Below, in pieces: positions 17,841 to 28,530 of a DNA stretch of 64,000 bases. Below the pieces are notes generated by a model that saw only the letters and a program-made list of their open reading frames with translations, made no database searches and was not told the origin of the DNA. Made by a program: the position numbers and the translations under genes. The DNA comes from Amycolatopsis sp. 2-15 (lineage in GTDB: Bacteria; Actinomycetota; Actinomycetes; Mycobacteriales; Pseudonocardiaceae): positions 2,800,001-2,864,000 of the forward strand of contig NZ_CP127294.1 of the NCBI RefSeq assembly GCF_030285625.1. The letters run 5' to 3'. Numbering within the stretch: the first letter of the stretch is position 1; each line of letters starts with the position of its first letter.

Positions 17841-18428
17841 TCAGCTGAGCAGCGCGGCCACCGCGGCCCGCGCCTTCTCTGCGTCGGGTTCTTCGCCGGT
17901 GATCACGTCCGTGTAGATGAAGGACTCGCCCAGGCGGACGAGGACGTAGGCGACGTCCGGCAGACGCAACGGGGGAGTCAGGCGGCCTGCGGTGATCTCG
18001 GATGTCAGCAGCGATGTCAGCTGAGCGATGGTGCGTGACTGGACCACGCTCGCCTTTGTGGTGAGCAACCGCAACGCTCGCTCAGGTTCGCGCTGCAAGA
18101 AGGTCCGGAAAGCCAAAGACCCGTTCACTGTCGACACAAACGAGCCGATTGCATCCGCCACGCCAGCAGCGCCCCGGCCGGTGAAGGTGACGTTGTCGAA
18201 CACTGCCGCCGTTTCCGACCACAGGATTTCCGCCAGCAGGTGGTCGCGGCTGCCGACCCAGCGGTGGAGGGTGGCGCGGCTGACGCCCAGCTCGGCAGCC
18301 AGCTCGCGCATGTCCACGCGGCGGCACGCGAGGAACCACGAGCGCGCCAGAGAGAAGGCGCTTGCGGGGTCTGGGCGGGAGGCGAAGGGCTCGTCGATGG
18401 GGTGAGACGTTACCACGAAGTGTCGCAC
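17841..18428 (-). CDS. TetR family regulator, QsdR type
   Basis: A 195-residue TetR protein whose C-terminal half resembles the QsdR subfamily (FLQREPERALRLLTT, then LRLPDVAYVLVRLGESFIYTDVITGEEP). The helix-turn-helix reads MRELAAELGVSRATLHRWVG. QsdR was described in Rhodococcus as a regulator of a quorum-quenching lactonase, but most relatives are uncharacterised. The start is GTG 18428 or 18416; neither has a ribosome site, and the operator begins four bases upstream, which fits a leaderless transcript. It probably represses itself and the divergent quinone oxidoreductase. Confidence 0.87.
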   Translation of the reverse strand: MRHFVVTSHPIDEPFASRPDPASAFSLARSWFLACRRVDMRELAAELGVSRATLHRWVGSRDHLLAEILWSETAAVFDNVTFTGRGAAGVADAIGSFVSTVNGSLAFRTFLQREPERALRLLTTKASVVQSRTIAQLTSLLTSEITAGRLTPPLRLPDVAYVLVRLGESFIYTDVITGEEPDAEKARAAVAALLS

Positions 18429-18431
18429 CGA

Positions 18432-18455
18432 TGAGACATATGGCAGAATGTCTCA
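18432..18455. promoter_or_regulatory. Operator dyad between qsdR-like gene and oxidoreductase gene
   Basis: A perfect inverted repeat, TGAGACAT and ATGTCTCA with an 8-bp spacer, fills the gap between the divergent genes, 24 bp before the oxidoreductase ATG. Its position over both presumed promoters fits dual repression by the TetR protein. Confidence 0.75.
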
Positions 18456-18479
18456 CACCCGACGACGAAAGAAGAAGCC

Positions 18480-19439
18480 ATGCGTGCTGTGCAGGTGACC
18501 GAGTTCGGTGGGCCCGAGGTGCTCACCCCCGTCGAGGTGGCGGAGCCGACGCCTCAGGCCGGGCAGGTGCTGATCGACGTGGAGCGCGTCGGGGTGAACT
18601 ACGCGGATACGCATCAGGCGGAGAACTCGTACCTGGCGCCGAGCAAGTTGCCGCTGGTCCCTGGGGGCGAGGTGGTTGGCCGGACGCAGGACGGGCGGCG
18701 GGTCGTCGCGCTGCTCAACGGTGGGGGTGGGTACGCGGAGAAGGCCGTCGCCGAGGAGGTGATGGCGTTCGAGGTGCCCGAGGGTGTTGACGATCTCAAC
18801 GCGTTATCGATGCTGGTCCAGGGCGCGACCGCGTGGATCCTGCTGCGCAAGAACGCCCACCTGCAGGCCGGCGAGTCCGTGGTCGTCCACGCGGCAGCCG
18901 GGGGTGTGGGGTCGATCGCGGTACAGCTCGCCAAGGTGTGGGGCGCGGGGCGGGTCATCGCGACGGCCAGCAGCGAGGAGAAGCGAAACCTGGCGCTCGA
19001 ACTGGGCGCCGATGTCGCGGTCGACTCGAAAGCAGAGAACATGACCGAGACGCTCATGGAAGCCAACGGTGGCAAGCGCGTCGACATCGTCCTCGACATG
19101 GTCGGTGGCACGACCACGGACCAGAGCATCGCGGCACTGGCGCCGTTCGGGCGACTTGCGTTCTACGGCATGGCCGGCCGCCAGCAGCCCAAGCCCGTGG
19201 AGCTGCGCAACCTGCTCGGCCACAGCACCACGGTCACCGGCATGTGGCTGCCGCACGTCTTCCGCCTGCCCGGCAACGTCTTCGGCACCGCCCTGACCGA
19301 GCTGTTCACCCTCATCCAGGACGGCAAGCTCCGCGCCATCGCGGGCGGCGAGTACGCCCTCGCGGACGCCCGCGCGGCCCACGAAGCCCTCCGCTCCCGT
19401 GGCACGGTCGGCAAGCTGCTGCTCGACCCGCGCAAGTAG
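18480..19439 (+). CDS. NADPH:quinone oxidoreductase family protein
   Basis: A 319-residue medium-chain dehydrogenase of the zinc-free quinone reductase type. The N-terminal GroES-like domain starts MRAVQVTEFGGPEVL and contains ERVGVNYADTHQ. The Rossmann part holds the nucleotide motif HAAAGGVGSIAVQLAK near 140 and GADVAVDSK. No structural-zinc cysteine cluster is seen. Such enzymes reduce quinones or enones with NADPH. It sits alone behind the TetR operator, so expression probably follows an electrophilic or acyl ligand of that regulator. Confidence 0.93.
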   Translation: MRAVQVTEFGGPEVLTPVEVAEPTPQAGQVLIDVERVGVNYADTHQAENSYLAPSKLPLVPGGEVVGRTQDGRRVVALLNGGGGYAEKAVAEEVMAFEVPEGVDDLNALSMLVQGATAWILLRKNAHLQAGESVVVHAAAGGVGSIAVQLAKVWGAGRVIATASSEEKRNLALELGADVAVDSKAENMTETLMEANGGKRVDIVLDMVGGTTTDQSIAALAPFGRLAFYGMAGRQQPKPVELRNLLGHSTTVTGMWLPHVFRLPGNVFGTALTELFTLIQDGKLRAIAGGEYALADARAAHEALRSRGTVGKLLLDPRK

Positions 19440-20696
19440 TCAAACCGCAGGTGGAGTGGCCAGGAGAGCCTCCAGGGGCGCAGCCTTGTGGAGACACTCC
19501 TGCCATTCCGCCGCACTGTCCGAATCGGCGGTGATGCCGCCGCCGACGCCCAGGGAGATCCGGGAACCGGAGATCTCGAAGGTGCGGATGGCGACGTTCA
19601 GCTCCAGCCCGGCCACCGGGGACAACATCCCGACCGCGCCCGTGTAGACGCCGCGCGCGGCCGGTTCCAGCGAGGCGATCTCGTCCAGAGCACGGATCTT
19701 CGGGGCGCCGGTCACCGAACCCGGTGGGAAAGTCGCGTCGAGCAAAGCCGAATCCGAGACGTCGTCGGCCAGCACGCCCTCCACAGTGGACGCGAGATGC
19801 CACACCCCCGGTGCCGGCTCCACGGTGAGCAGCAAAGGCACGAACACGCTCCCGACCGTGCACGCTCGCCCCAAATCGTTGCGCACCAGGTCGGTGATCA
19901 TCACGTTCTCGGCGACGTCCTTGACCGACTGTCGCAACAAAAAAGCGTTCCCGTCGTCATGAGGACCCCGCCGGGGCAACGTGCCCTTTATCGGCGTCGA
20001 ACGCACCCGCCGGCCGTGTCGCGACAGGAACAGCTCCGGCGACAGCGCCACCACCGAACCCCAGGAGCCGGCGACAAAAGCAGCGCGCCGAGGGGACAGG
20101 CGAGAAACTCCCTCCGAGAACAACGCGGCGGGAGACCCCGAGAACGTTCCTGTGAACCGCGTGCAGATGTTCGCCTGAAAAAGCTCCCCGGCCTCGATGG
20201 AGGCGACGCACGACTTCACCGCCTGCTCGTGCGAAGCAGCAGAAGGTCGCTCCAGAGACGAAGCAGTCCACGACAAAGAAGCAGAAGAGCCCAGAACACG
20301 ATCCACAGTGGACAAAAGCTCAGAAGGATCATCCGCCAGCGACTCGAACCAGCATGCACCGGCAAGATCCCACCGCAGGACGTGATCCGCCCACCCCCAA
20401 GCCGAGGCGGGGACCCCCGAAGACCGCCCAGACGGATCCGCCGAGTCGTACGACAGGTACCCGAACCACCCACCCCCGACGCACTCCGGCGGAGCCGCAA
20501 TCGAAAAGCCGGCGGGAAACGGCCCCGGCGCGACCGAAACGAACGGCGCCACCACCCCCGAAGACCCGAACCATGACCCACACAACGCCGCCGGCTGCGG
20601 GAGCCCATGAGAATCCGCGAAAGCGGACAACAACGCGACGGCGCGCGAAGCTGTCACGTCCGTGGTCAACCGCTGCCGGAAGAAGCGCACCCGCAC
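19440..20696 (-). CDS. pabB: Aminodeoxychorismate synthase component I
   Basis: A 418-residue chorismate-binding enzyme making 4-amino-4-deoxychorismate for folate. Motifs are GELFQANICTRF near 170, PIKGTLPR near 240, ENVMITDLVRNDLGR, and PPGSVTGAPKIRALDEI. The lysine in PIKGT is the covalent nucleophile typical of PabB; anthranilate synthase has alanine there, so TrpE is unlikely. The N-terminal part is shortened but keeps WFGYLSYD. The start GTG 20696 is tentative. M. tuberculosis has pabB in the same interval between rsmI and metG. The glutaminase partner is not in this window. Confidence 0.92.
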   Translation of the reverse strand: MRVRFFRQRLTTDVTASRAVALLSAFADSHGLPQPAALCGSWFGSSGVVAPFVSVAPGPFPAGFSIAAPPECVGGGWFGYLSYDSADPSGRSSGVPASAWGWADHVLRWDLAGACWFESLADDPSELLSTVDRVLGSSASLSWTASSLERPSAASHEQAVKSCVASIEAGELFQANICTRFTGTFSGSPAALFSEGVSRLSPRRAAFVAGSWGSVVALSPELFLSRHGRRVRSTPIKGTLPRRGPHDDGNAFLLRQSVKDVAENVMITDLVRNDLGRACTVGSVFVPLLLTVEPAPGVWHLASTVEGVLADDVSDSALLDATFPPGSVTGAPKIRALDEIASLEPAARGVYTGAVGMLSPVAGLELNVAIRTFEISGSRISLGVGGGITADSDSAAEWQECLHKAAPLEALLATPPAV

Positions 20697-20734
20697 ATCT
20701 TGCCAACGAACACCGACAAAAGGCCAAGGCGTGA

Positions 20735-21346
20735 TCAGAGCAGCACGTCAGACAGCGTGAACGGATAGACCACAGCGTCCTGCGCCACCGGTCCCGCCAC
20801 GCCCGGCAGCGCCGAGAACGCGTGCTGGTGCAGGCCCAGCCGCGTGTGGAACCAGCCGGCCCGGCCGGGAATGCCGTTGTGCCGCACCAGCCACAGCACC
20901 ACGTCGGGATCGGCCCAGCGGTCGGGGTGCAGGCGGTGGGCCCAGCAGTCGTGCCCGGCGTACACGAGCACGCGCCGGATCCGCGCGGCGTGGCGGACAT
21001 GCTTGATCCACGCCTTCACGAACCGGTCGTCCACGCTCTGCGCGTCGACTTCCAGCGCGGGCGCGAGGGACCCCGGCGCGAACGCCCCCAGCTTGCTGGC
21101 CGTCCGCACGAAGTGGTCGGCCTGGTCGTGCACGGCACCGGGCCGCGCGTAGTGCCGCGCGCCCGTGTGGATGCCCGCGTGCTGGGCCGAAGCGAGCATC
21201 CGCTCGGCGCCGGGGTCGCTCCAGTTCACGTTCTCGCTGATCGTCACCGACGCGAAGCGGATGTCGGCGGCACGCACCGCCGCCCAGTCGAGCACCTGCT
21301 CTCGATGGGTGAGGGTGAGCCCACGCTCGCTCTCCGGTTCGGTCAC
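20735..21346 (-). CDS. GH25-like protein without canonical catalytic residues
   Basis: A 203-residue protein with the flow of a family 25 lysozyme: VLDWAAVRAADIRFASVTISE, then AGIHTGARHYARPG, APALEVDAQ and a VYAGHDCW strand. In true GH25 enzymes the catalytic DxE lies in a strand like LDVE. Here the strand reads LEVD, acids swapped, and the N-terminal Asp strand has become LTLTHREQ. There is no signal peptide, so it would stay in the cytosol. It may bind glycans or act on something else. It lies 38 bp upstream of pabB on the same strand and may share its transcript. Confidence 0.75.
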   Translation of the reverse strand: MTEPESERGLTLTHREQVLDWAAVRAADIRFASVTISENVNWSDPGAERMLASAQHAGIHTGARHYARPGAVHDQADHFVRTASKLGAFAPGSLAPALEVDAQSVDDRFVKAWIKHVRHAARIRRVLVYAGHDCWAHRLHPDRWADPDVVLWLVRHNGIPGRAGWFHTRLGLHQHAFSALPGVAGPVAQDAVVYPFTLSDVLL

Positions 21347-21441
21347 TCTGCGCCAGCCCCACGTCCGGTGAAGTGAAAGGCCACCCTACGTCCCGAACCC
21401 GGACGCAGCGCGGCCAGGACCCGGCGTGTCCCGGCGTTTGA

Positions 21442-22206
21442 TCAGGCGTTTTCCCGCTGGAACGTGCGTGTGCCCCACCAGATCGCGAGCACGGCCATCA
21501 CGAGCACCACCACGCTGCCGGTGAACAACGCGTCCATGGAGAAGTCGCCGCGGAAGCTGTTGCGCTCCACGTCCACCACGTGCCGGAACGGGTTGATCTG
21601 CGAAATCGTGTACAGCCACTGCGGCGCCAGCCCGGCCGTGATCGGGATGAGGATCCCGGACAGCAGGAGCAATGGCATGAGCACCGCGTTGAGCAGCGCG
21701 GGGAACGACTCCTCGCTCTTCAACGTGAGCGCCAGCGCGTATGAGCACGAAGCCAGCGTCAGCGCGAGCAGGAACACGATCAGCAGGCTCAGCAGCACCC
21801 CGCCGACCGGCGCGTTCAGGTCGAACACCAGGTATGCCAGCACGATGATCAGCACCGACTGCACGGTCGCCTGCAACGCGTTGGCCAGCACCTTCCCGAG
21901 CAGCAGCGCCGCGCGGCTCACCGGCGTGACGCGCAGCCGCTCGACCACGCCGGAGCGGTAGTCGGCCAGCAGCGAGAACCCGACGAACGAGCTGCCGAAC
22001 AGCGCCAGCTGCGCGATGAGCGCGGGCGTGAGCACCATCCAGCCGTCCACGTCGGACAGGCCTTGCGCGTTGAGCGTCTTCACCAGCAGTGGCCCGAAGA
22101 AGAACAGGTAGAGCAGCGGCTGCATGATCCCGATCAGCAGCCACGCGGGATTGCGCAGCGCCGCGGTCATGTCGCGGCGGAAGATCAGCCACGTGTCAAG
22201 CAACAC
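21442..22206 (-). CDS. ABC-2 type exporter permease (DrrB-like)
   Basis: A 254-residue permease with six predicted membrane helices. It has an N-terminal cytoplasmic helix (LIFRRDMTAALRNPAWLL), the conserved EERLRVTPVSR-like element (VERLRVTPVSRAALLLGK) after helix 2, and the NPFRHVVDVER segment before the last helix, all typical of DrrB-type permeases. With the ATPase it would export a drug, lipid or metabolite. Its start lies inside the last codons of the ATPase gene (11-base overlap), so the two are translationally coupled. Confidence 0.93.
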   Translation of the reverse strand: MLLDTWLIFRRDMTAALRNPAWLLIGIMQPLLYLFFFGPLLVKTLNAQGLSDVDGWMVLTPALIAQLALFGSSFVGFSLLADYRSGVVERLRVTPVSRAALLLGKVLANALQATVQSVLIIVLAYLVFDLNAPVGGVLLSLLIVFLLALTLASCSYALALTLKSEESFPALLNAVLMPLLLLSGILIPITAGLAPQWLYTISQINPFRHVVDVERNSFRGDFSMDALFTGSVVVLVMAVLAIWWGTRTFQRENA

Positions 22207-23194
22207 CGGACACCTCCGGGGAACTGGGCTGCTCGGCGTCGCGCAGGGTGCGGCCGGTCAGCGTGAGGAACACGTCGTCGAGCGTCGGGCGCGTGACCTG
22301 CATGGACTCCATCACGATGCCCTTCGCGTCGAGCGCGCGCAGCAGCTCGGGCATGGCCGTGTCGCCGCGTGGCACGCGGAAGCGGATCAACCCGCCCGCC
22401 ACGTCGAACTCGTGCGCGCCCGTGAGCTGCCGGGCGACATCCGCCGCATCCGAGACCACCGCCGGGTCGACGCCGATGACCACGCCGTCGCCCGAAACCC
22501 GGGACTTCAGCGAGTCGGGCGTGCCCTCGGCGACGATCCGGCCGTCGTCGATCACGATCAGCCGGTCGGCCAGCGCGTCGGCCTCGTCGAGGTAGTGCGT
22601 GGTCAGGAAGATCGTCACGCCGTGGTCCGCGCGCAGCCGGCGGATGTGGTCCCACAGGTTCGCGCGGCTCTGCGGGTCGAGCCCGGTCGAGGGCTCGTCG
22701 AGGAACACGAGGCCCGGATTGTGCACGAGCCCGAGCACGATGTCGAGCCGGCGCCGCTGACCCCCGGACAGCGTCTTCGTGAGCCGCTGGTCGAGCCCGG
22801 CCAGGTCGAGCTGTTCGCTCAGCACCGCGCCGCGCGCGATCGCGTCGGCCTTCGACATGCCGTAGAGCCGGCCCTGCAGCTCGATCTCCTCGGCGACGCG
22901 CACCTCCGGCGACGCGCCCCCGCCCTGCGCGACGTAGCCGATGTTGCGCCGGACCCCCAGCGGATCGGCGAGCAGGTCGTGCCCGCCGACGGTCGCCGTC
23001 CCGGCCGACGGTTTCAGCAGCGTGGTGAGCATGCGCAGGGTCGTCGTCTTGCCCGCCCCGTTCGGGCCCAGGAACCCCACCAGCTCACCGGCCTCCACAT
23101 CGAGGTCGACCCCCTTGACGGCGTGGACTTCGTTGCTGGCCCCACCCCGGCCCTTGCGGCGGAACCGCCGCTCGAGACCGCGTGCCGTGATCAT
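22196..23194 (-). CDS. ABC exporter ATPase (DrrA-like)
   Basis: A 332-residue ATPase of the DrrA family. It has Walker A GPNGAGKTT near residue 44, signature LSGGQRRRL near 145, Walker B LVFLDEPSTGLDP near 165, switch histidine in LTTHYLDEAD near 200, and a C-terminal extension of about 100 residues ending in DDVFLTLTGR, the DrrA CREEM-type region that engages the permease. All catalytic residues are present. It is the first gene of the exporter operon, directly behind two PadR-type dyads, so it is probably induced when the PadR protein binds its ligand. Confidence 0.95.
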   Translation of the reverse strand: MITARGLERRFRRKGRGGASNEVHAVKGVDLDVEAGELVGFLGPNGAGKTTTLRMLTTLLKPSAGTATVGGHDLLADPLGVRRNIGYVAQGGGASPEVRVAEEIELQGRLYGMSKADAIARGAVLSEQLDLAGLDQRLTKTLSGGQRRRLDIVLGLVHNPGLVFLDEPSTGLDPQSRANLWDHIRRLRADHGVTIFLTTHYLDEADALADRLIVIDDGRIVAEGTPDSLKSRVSGDGVVIGVDPAVVSDAADVARQLTGAHEFDVAGGLIRFRVPRGDTAMPELLRALDAKGIVMESMQVTRPTLDDVFLTLTGRTLRDAEQPSSPEVSGVA

Positions 23195-23223
23195 GAAGAA
23201 CTCCTCTCCTCCCAGAGATCAAC

Positions 23224-23239
23224 TAGTCAAAATTGACTA
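23224..23239. promoter_or_regulatory. PadR-type operator 1
   Basis: A 7-2-7 inverted repeat, TAGTCAA, AA, TTGACTA, lies 30-45 bp upstream of the DrrA-like start. It is perfect, and AT-rich in a GC-rich setting, as expected for a repressor site over a promoter. Confidence 0.75.
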
Positions 23240-23273
23240 ATCGACGAGCACACTGTGCCGGAGCGAGATGCGC

Positions 23274-23289
23274 TAGTCAAATTTGATTA
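23274..23289. promoter_or_regulatory. PadR-type operator 2, overlapping the padR stop
   Basis: A second copy of the same dyad (TAGTCAA, AT, TTGATTA; one mismatch) lies 50 bp from the first. Its last three bases fall in the padR stop codon, so the end of the regulator gene and the operator of its target are merged. Confidence 0.7.
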
Positions 23290-23874
23290 CTGCGGAGGGT
23301 TGCGGAACAACGGTTCGGCGTCGTCGGCCATCACGTACTCGCCCTTCTCCAGGCGCTCGATCAGGTTCTCCAGCCACGTGTGGCTCGCCCCGGAGATGCC
23401 CGCCCACAGCCGGAACAGCTCCACGACGTGCGCCGGCTGGCCCCAGTCGGCCTGGTCGTCGAGCATCAGCCGCGCCCGCCGTTCCTCGCCTTCGAGGTGC
23501 ACGAGCCGCTGCCGCAGCAGGCTGATCGCGTGCTGGCGGGGCAGCGCGGGCATGAGGCCGATGCCCGCCGACATCTCCGGATGACCCACCTCGGGGTCGG
23601 ACAACGCGCGGGTCAGCAGCAGCTGGAACTCCTGCTCGCCGTCGTCGGTCAGCCGGTAGGCGACGCGGTCGGGCCCCGAGTCGCCCGGTTCGACGTCGAC
23701 CTTCTCCAGCAGGTTCTCGGCCGTCATCTTCTTCAGCGCGTGGTAGATCGAACCCGGCTGGACGTTCGCCCACTTCTCCGCGGACCACGTGAGCAGCTCC
23801 CGGCGCACCTGGTAGCCGTGCGCCCGGCCGAACATGCGCACGACCCCGAGCACGAGCAGACGCGTCGCCGACAC
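23287..23874 (-). CDS. PadR family regulator of the exporter
   Basis: A 195-residue PadR/AphA-type regulator. The winged helix spans about residues 5-85 (RLLVLGVVRMFGRAHGYQVRREL, PGSIYHALKKM, YRLTDDGEQEF), and a long C-terminal VirR-like helical dimer domain follows. I start at GTG 23874 because AAGGGAG lies six bases upstream; the longer frame has none. It precedes the DrrAB-type genes on the same strand, and two matching dyads lie at its 3' end and in front of drrA. None is seen in front of padR itself, so it may be constitutive. Confidence 0.92.
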   Translation of the reverse strand: MSATRLLVLGVVRMFGRAHGYQVRRELLTWSAEKWANVQPGSIYHALKKMTAENLLEKVDVEPGDSGPDRVAYRLTDDGEQEFQLLLTRALSDPEVGHPEMSAGIGLMPALPRQHAISLLRQRLVHLEGEERRARLMLDDQADWGQPAHVVELFRLWAGISGASHTWLENLIERLEKGEYVMADDAEPLFRNPPQ

Positions 23875-23936
23875 CGCGTTCTCCCTTCGCGTACCGCCCA
23901 ACAATGCCTTGGACGGTTTCCGTAGGCTAAACAGGT

Positions 23937-25730
23937 ATGAGCACCTCTGTGTTGACAGCGGTGGCCTGGCCCTACGCCAACGGCCCCCGCCACATCGGCC
24001 ACGTATCCGGATTCGGCGTCCCGTCCGACGTCTTCTCCCGCTACCAGCGAATGGCCGGCAACCGGGTGCTCATGGTGTCCGGGACCGACGAACACGGCAC
24101 GCCGATCACCGTCCAGGCCGACAACGAGGGCCTCACCCCGCAGCAGACCGCCGACAAGTACACCCGCCAGATCGACGAGGACCTGCGCGGCCTCGGCCTG
24201 TCCTACGACCTGTTCACGCGTACGTCGACCGGCAACCACGCCGAGGTCACGCAGCAGATCTTCCTCGCGCTCAACCGCAACGGCTACGTGGTCCCGAAGA
24301 CCACGCGCGGCGCGATCAGCCCGTCGACCGGGCGCACGCTGCCCGACCGCTACGTGGAGGGCACCTGCCCGATCTGCGGCTACGAGTTCGCGCGCGGCGA
24401 CCAGTGCGACAACTGCGGCAACCAGCTCGACGCCGCCGAGCTCATCAACCCGCACTCGCGCATCAACGGCGAGACGCCGAAGTTCGTCGAGACCGAGCAC
24501 TACTTCCTCGACCTGCCGGCGTTCACCAAGACGCTCGGCGACTGGCTGTCGACGAAAAACGACTGGCGCCCGAACGTCCTCAACTTCACCAAGAACCTCA
24601 TCGACGACATGCGTCCGCGCCCGATCACGCGCGACCTCGACTGGGGCGTGAAGATCCCGCTGGACGGCTGGCGCGACCAGTCGATGAAGCGCTTCTACGT
24701 GTGGTTCGACGCCGTGATCGGCTACTTCTCCGCCAGCGTCGAGTGGGCCCGCCGCACCGGCAACCCTGACGCGTGGCAGGAGTGGTGGAACAACGCCGAC
24801 GCGCGCTCCTACTACTTCATGGGCAAGGACAACATCACCTTCCACGCCCAGATCTGGCCCGCGTTGCTGCTGGGCCACAACGGCGAGGGCGACCACGGCG
24901 GCCAGGCGGGCAAGTACGGCAAGCTGCACCTGCCGGACGAGATCGTGTCCAGCGAGTTCCTCACCATGAGCGGCTCGAAGTTCTCCACCTCGCGCGGCAC
25001 GGTCATCTACGTGCACGACTTCCTGCGCGAGTTCGGCCCCGACGCGCTGCGCTACTTCATCTCCGTGGCGGGCCCGGAGACGCAGGACACCGACTTCACG
25101 TGGGACGAGTTCGTCCGCCGCACCAACTTCGAGCTGGCCAACGAGTGGGGCAACCTCGTGAACCGCTCGATCTCGATGGCGCACAAGAACGTCGGCGCCA
25201 TCCCGCGGCCCGACGCGCCCACGGCGGCCGACGAGGAGCTGAAGGAGCTGTCGCGCAAGGCGTTCGACGTCGCCGGGGCCCACTTGGGCCGCTCCCGCTT
25301 CAAGGCGGCGGCGTCGGAGGCCATGCGCGTGGTCACGGCCGCCAACCGGTACCTGTCGGACCAGGAGCCGTGGAAGCTCAAGGACGACCCCGCGCGCCGC
25401 GACAGCGTGCTGCACACGGCGTTGCAGGTGGTCAGCGACGCGAACACGCTGCTCACGCCGTTCCTGCCGCACTCGGCGCAGAAGGTGCACGAGGCGCTCG
25501 GCGGCACGGGCGTGTGGGCCGCGCAGCCGGAGCTGCAGGAGGTCGAGGACCTCGACATCCCGGGCCGGATCAACCCGATCCTCACCGGTGACTACGCGGG
25601 CGAGCAGGCCAAGTGGGAGTCGCGGCCGATCGAGGTCGGCCGTCCCCTGCAGAAGCCGACGCCGCTGTTCACGAAGCTCGACCCGGGCCTCGGCGAGACC
25701 GGCCCCGACTGGGCCCCGATCGTCAAGTAA
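23937..25730 (+). CDS. metG: Methionyl-tRNA synthetase
   Basis: A 597-residue class Ia synthetase that charges tRNA-Met, including the initiator. The HIGH-type motif is RHIGH (residues 18-22). The zinc knuckle has two Cys pairs, [17 protein letters not shown] near 142-158, and the KMSKS loop is [10 protein letters not shown] near 345. An anticodon-binding helical domain follows, with no C-terminal EMAP-like extension. This gene is followed by tatD and rpfB, the same order as in mycobacteria. A clear terminator follows the stop. Confidence 0.97.
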   Translation: MSTSVLTAVAWPYANGPRHIGHVSGFGVPSDVFSRYQRMAGNRVLMVSGTDEHGTPITVQADNEGLTPQQTADKYTRQIDEDLRGLGLSYDLFTRTSTGNHAEVTQQIFLALNRNGYVVPKTTRGAISPSTGRTLPDRYVEGTCPICGYEFARGDQCDNCGNQLDAAELINPHSRINGETPKFVETEHYFLDLPAFTKTLGDWLSTKNDWRPNVLNFTKNLIDDMRPRPITRDLDWGVKIPLDGWRDQSMKRFYVWFDAVIGYFSASVEWARRTGNPDAWQEWWNNADARSYYFMGKDNITFHAQIWPALLLGHNGEGDHGGQAGKYGKLHLPDEIVSSEFLTMSGSKFSTSRGTVIYVHDFLREFGPDALRYFISVAGPETQDTDFTWDEFVRRTNFELANEWGNLVNRSISMAHKNVGAIPRPDAPTAADEELKELSRKAFDVAGAHLGRSRFKAAASEAMRVVTAANRYLSDQEPWKLKDDPARRDSVLHTALQVVSDANTLLTPFLPHSAQKVHEALGGTGVWAAQPELQEVEDLDIPGRINPILTGDYAGEQAKWESRPIEVGRPLQKPTPLFTKLDPGLGETGPDWAPIVK

Positions 25731-25748
25731 CACTGTCAACGCCGTGGA

Positions 25749-25783
25749 GGGCGCTCCGAGGACTCCCTCGGGGCGCCCTTTTT
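25749..25783 (+). terminator. Intrinsic terminator after metG
   Basis: A 13-bp stem (GGGCGCTCCGAGG against CCTCGGGGCGCCC, one GU-type mismatch) with a 4-base loop, followed by five T residues. It is one of the best-formed terminators in the window. Confidence 0.9.
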
Positions 25784-25859
25784 CCTGCCCCGTAACTCCG
25801 CCTTCCTCACCGCCACCGCCCTCAACGGAGTCGCTTCGCGACGCAGTAAATTCAAGGGC

Positions 25860-26696
25860 ATGGGTGAAGACAAGCGCGAACTGCCGCCGATTCCCGACCG
25901 CCTGCCCACCGCGGTCGTGGACGCCCACACCCACCTCGACGCCTGCGGGGCGGTGACCGCCGCCGACGTGACGGCCATGGTCGACCGCGCCGAACGCGCC
26001 GGCGTGGCCCGCGTCGTCACGGTCGCCGACGACCTCGCCTCGGCGCGCTGGGCCGTCGACGCGTCCACGTGGGACGAGCGCGTGTTCGCCGCCGTCGCCG
26101 TGCATCCCACGCGCACCAAAGAGTTCTCCGACGCGGACAAGTCCGAAGTGGAGCGTCTGGCGTCGGCCGAGCGCGTGGTCGCCGTCGGCGAGACCGGCCT
26201 CGACTACTACTGGGACTACTCGCCGCACGACGCCCAGCAGGACGCGTTCCGCTGGCACATCGACCTCGCCAAGCGCCTCGGCAAGACGCTGATGATCCAC
26301 GACCGCGACGCCCACGAGGACGTGCTGCGCATCCTGGACGAAGAGGGCGCACCGGACACCGTCGTCTTCCACTGCTTCTCCGGCGACGAGCACATCGCGC
26401 GCCGCTGCCTCGACAAGGGCTACGTGCTCTCGTTCGCCGGCACCGTCACGTTCAAGAACGCCCGCGGGCTCCACGAGGCCGCGCGGCTCGCGCCGGCGGG
26501 CCGGTACCTCGCCGAGACGGACGCGCCGTTCCTGACCCCTCACCCGTTCCGTGGGCGCCCGAACGAGCCCTACTGCACCGCCTACACCGTCCGGCACCTC
26601 GCGGCGCTGAGGGGCGAAGCGGTCCACGAGGTCGCCCAAGCGGTCCGGACCACCGCCGAGCGCGTCTACCAATTGCCCAGTGTCACAACGGGTTGA
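25860..26696 (+). CDS. tatD: TatD family metal-dependent hydrolase
   Basis: A 278-residue TatD-type DNase with a TIM-barrel amidohydrolase fold. Metal ligands are visible in DAHTHLD (His23, His25), GETGLDYYW (Glu near 105), MIHDRDAHED, FHCFSGDEHIARR and AETDAPFLTPHPFRGRPNEP, all canonical. TatD proteins are 3'-5' nucleases linked to DNA repair or fragmentation and are not needed for Tat export. It lies between metG and rpfB as in M. tuberculosis (Rv1008). The start is ATG 25860. Confidence 0.95.
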   Translation: MGEDKRELPPIPDRLPTAVVDAHTHLDACGAVTAADVTAMVDRAERAGVARVVTVADDLASARWAVDASTWDERVFAAVAVHPTRTKEFSDADKSEVERLASAERVVAVGETGLDYYWDYSPHDAQQDAFRWHIDLAKRLGKTLMIHDRDAHEDVLRILDEEGAPDTVVFHCFSGDEHIARRCLDKGYVLSFAGTVTFKNARGLHEAARLAPAGRYLAETDAPFLTPHPFRGRPNEPYCTAYTVRHLAALRGEAVHEVAQAVRTTAERVYQLPSVTTG

Positions 26697-26770
26697 ACGG
26701 ATTGCGACGTTCGGGGAACGCACTAGCCCACACTGACGAGTGACACAGGTCACGACACTCCGGGGGGTGT

Positions 26771-26799
26771 TTGCGCAACCCGGCGACCTCCGTTACTGT
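26771..26799 (+). promoter_or_regulatory. Candidate promoter of rpfB
   Basis: A TTGCGC -35 and a TACTGT -10 are separated by 17 bp. Transcription from here would start near 26806 and leave a leader of about 210 bases before the rpfB start. Confidence 0.45.
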
Positions 26800-28495
<1,696 letters not shown>

Positions 28496-28530
28496 GTTCA
28501 GCGGTTCCCGAGGCTCGGTAGGCTTCACCG

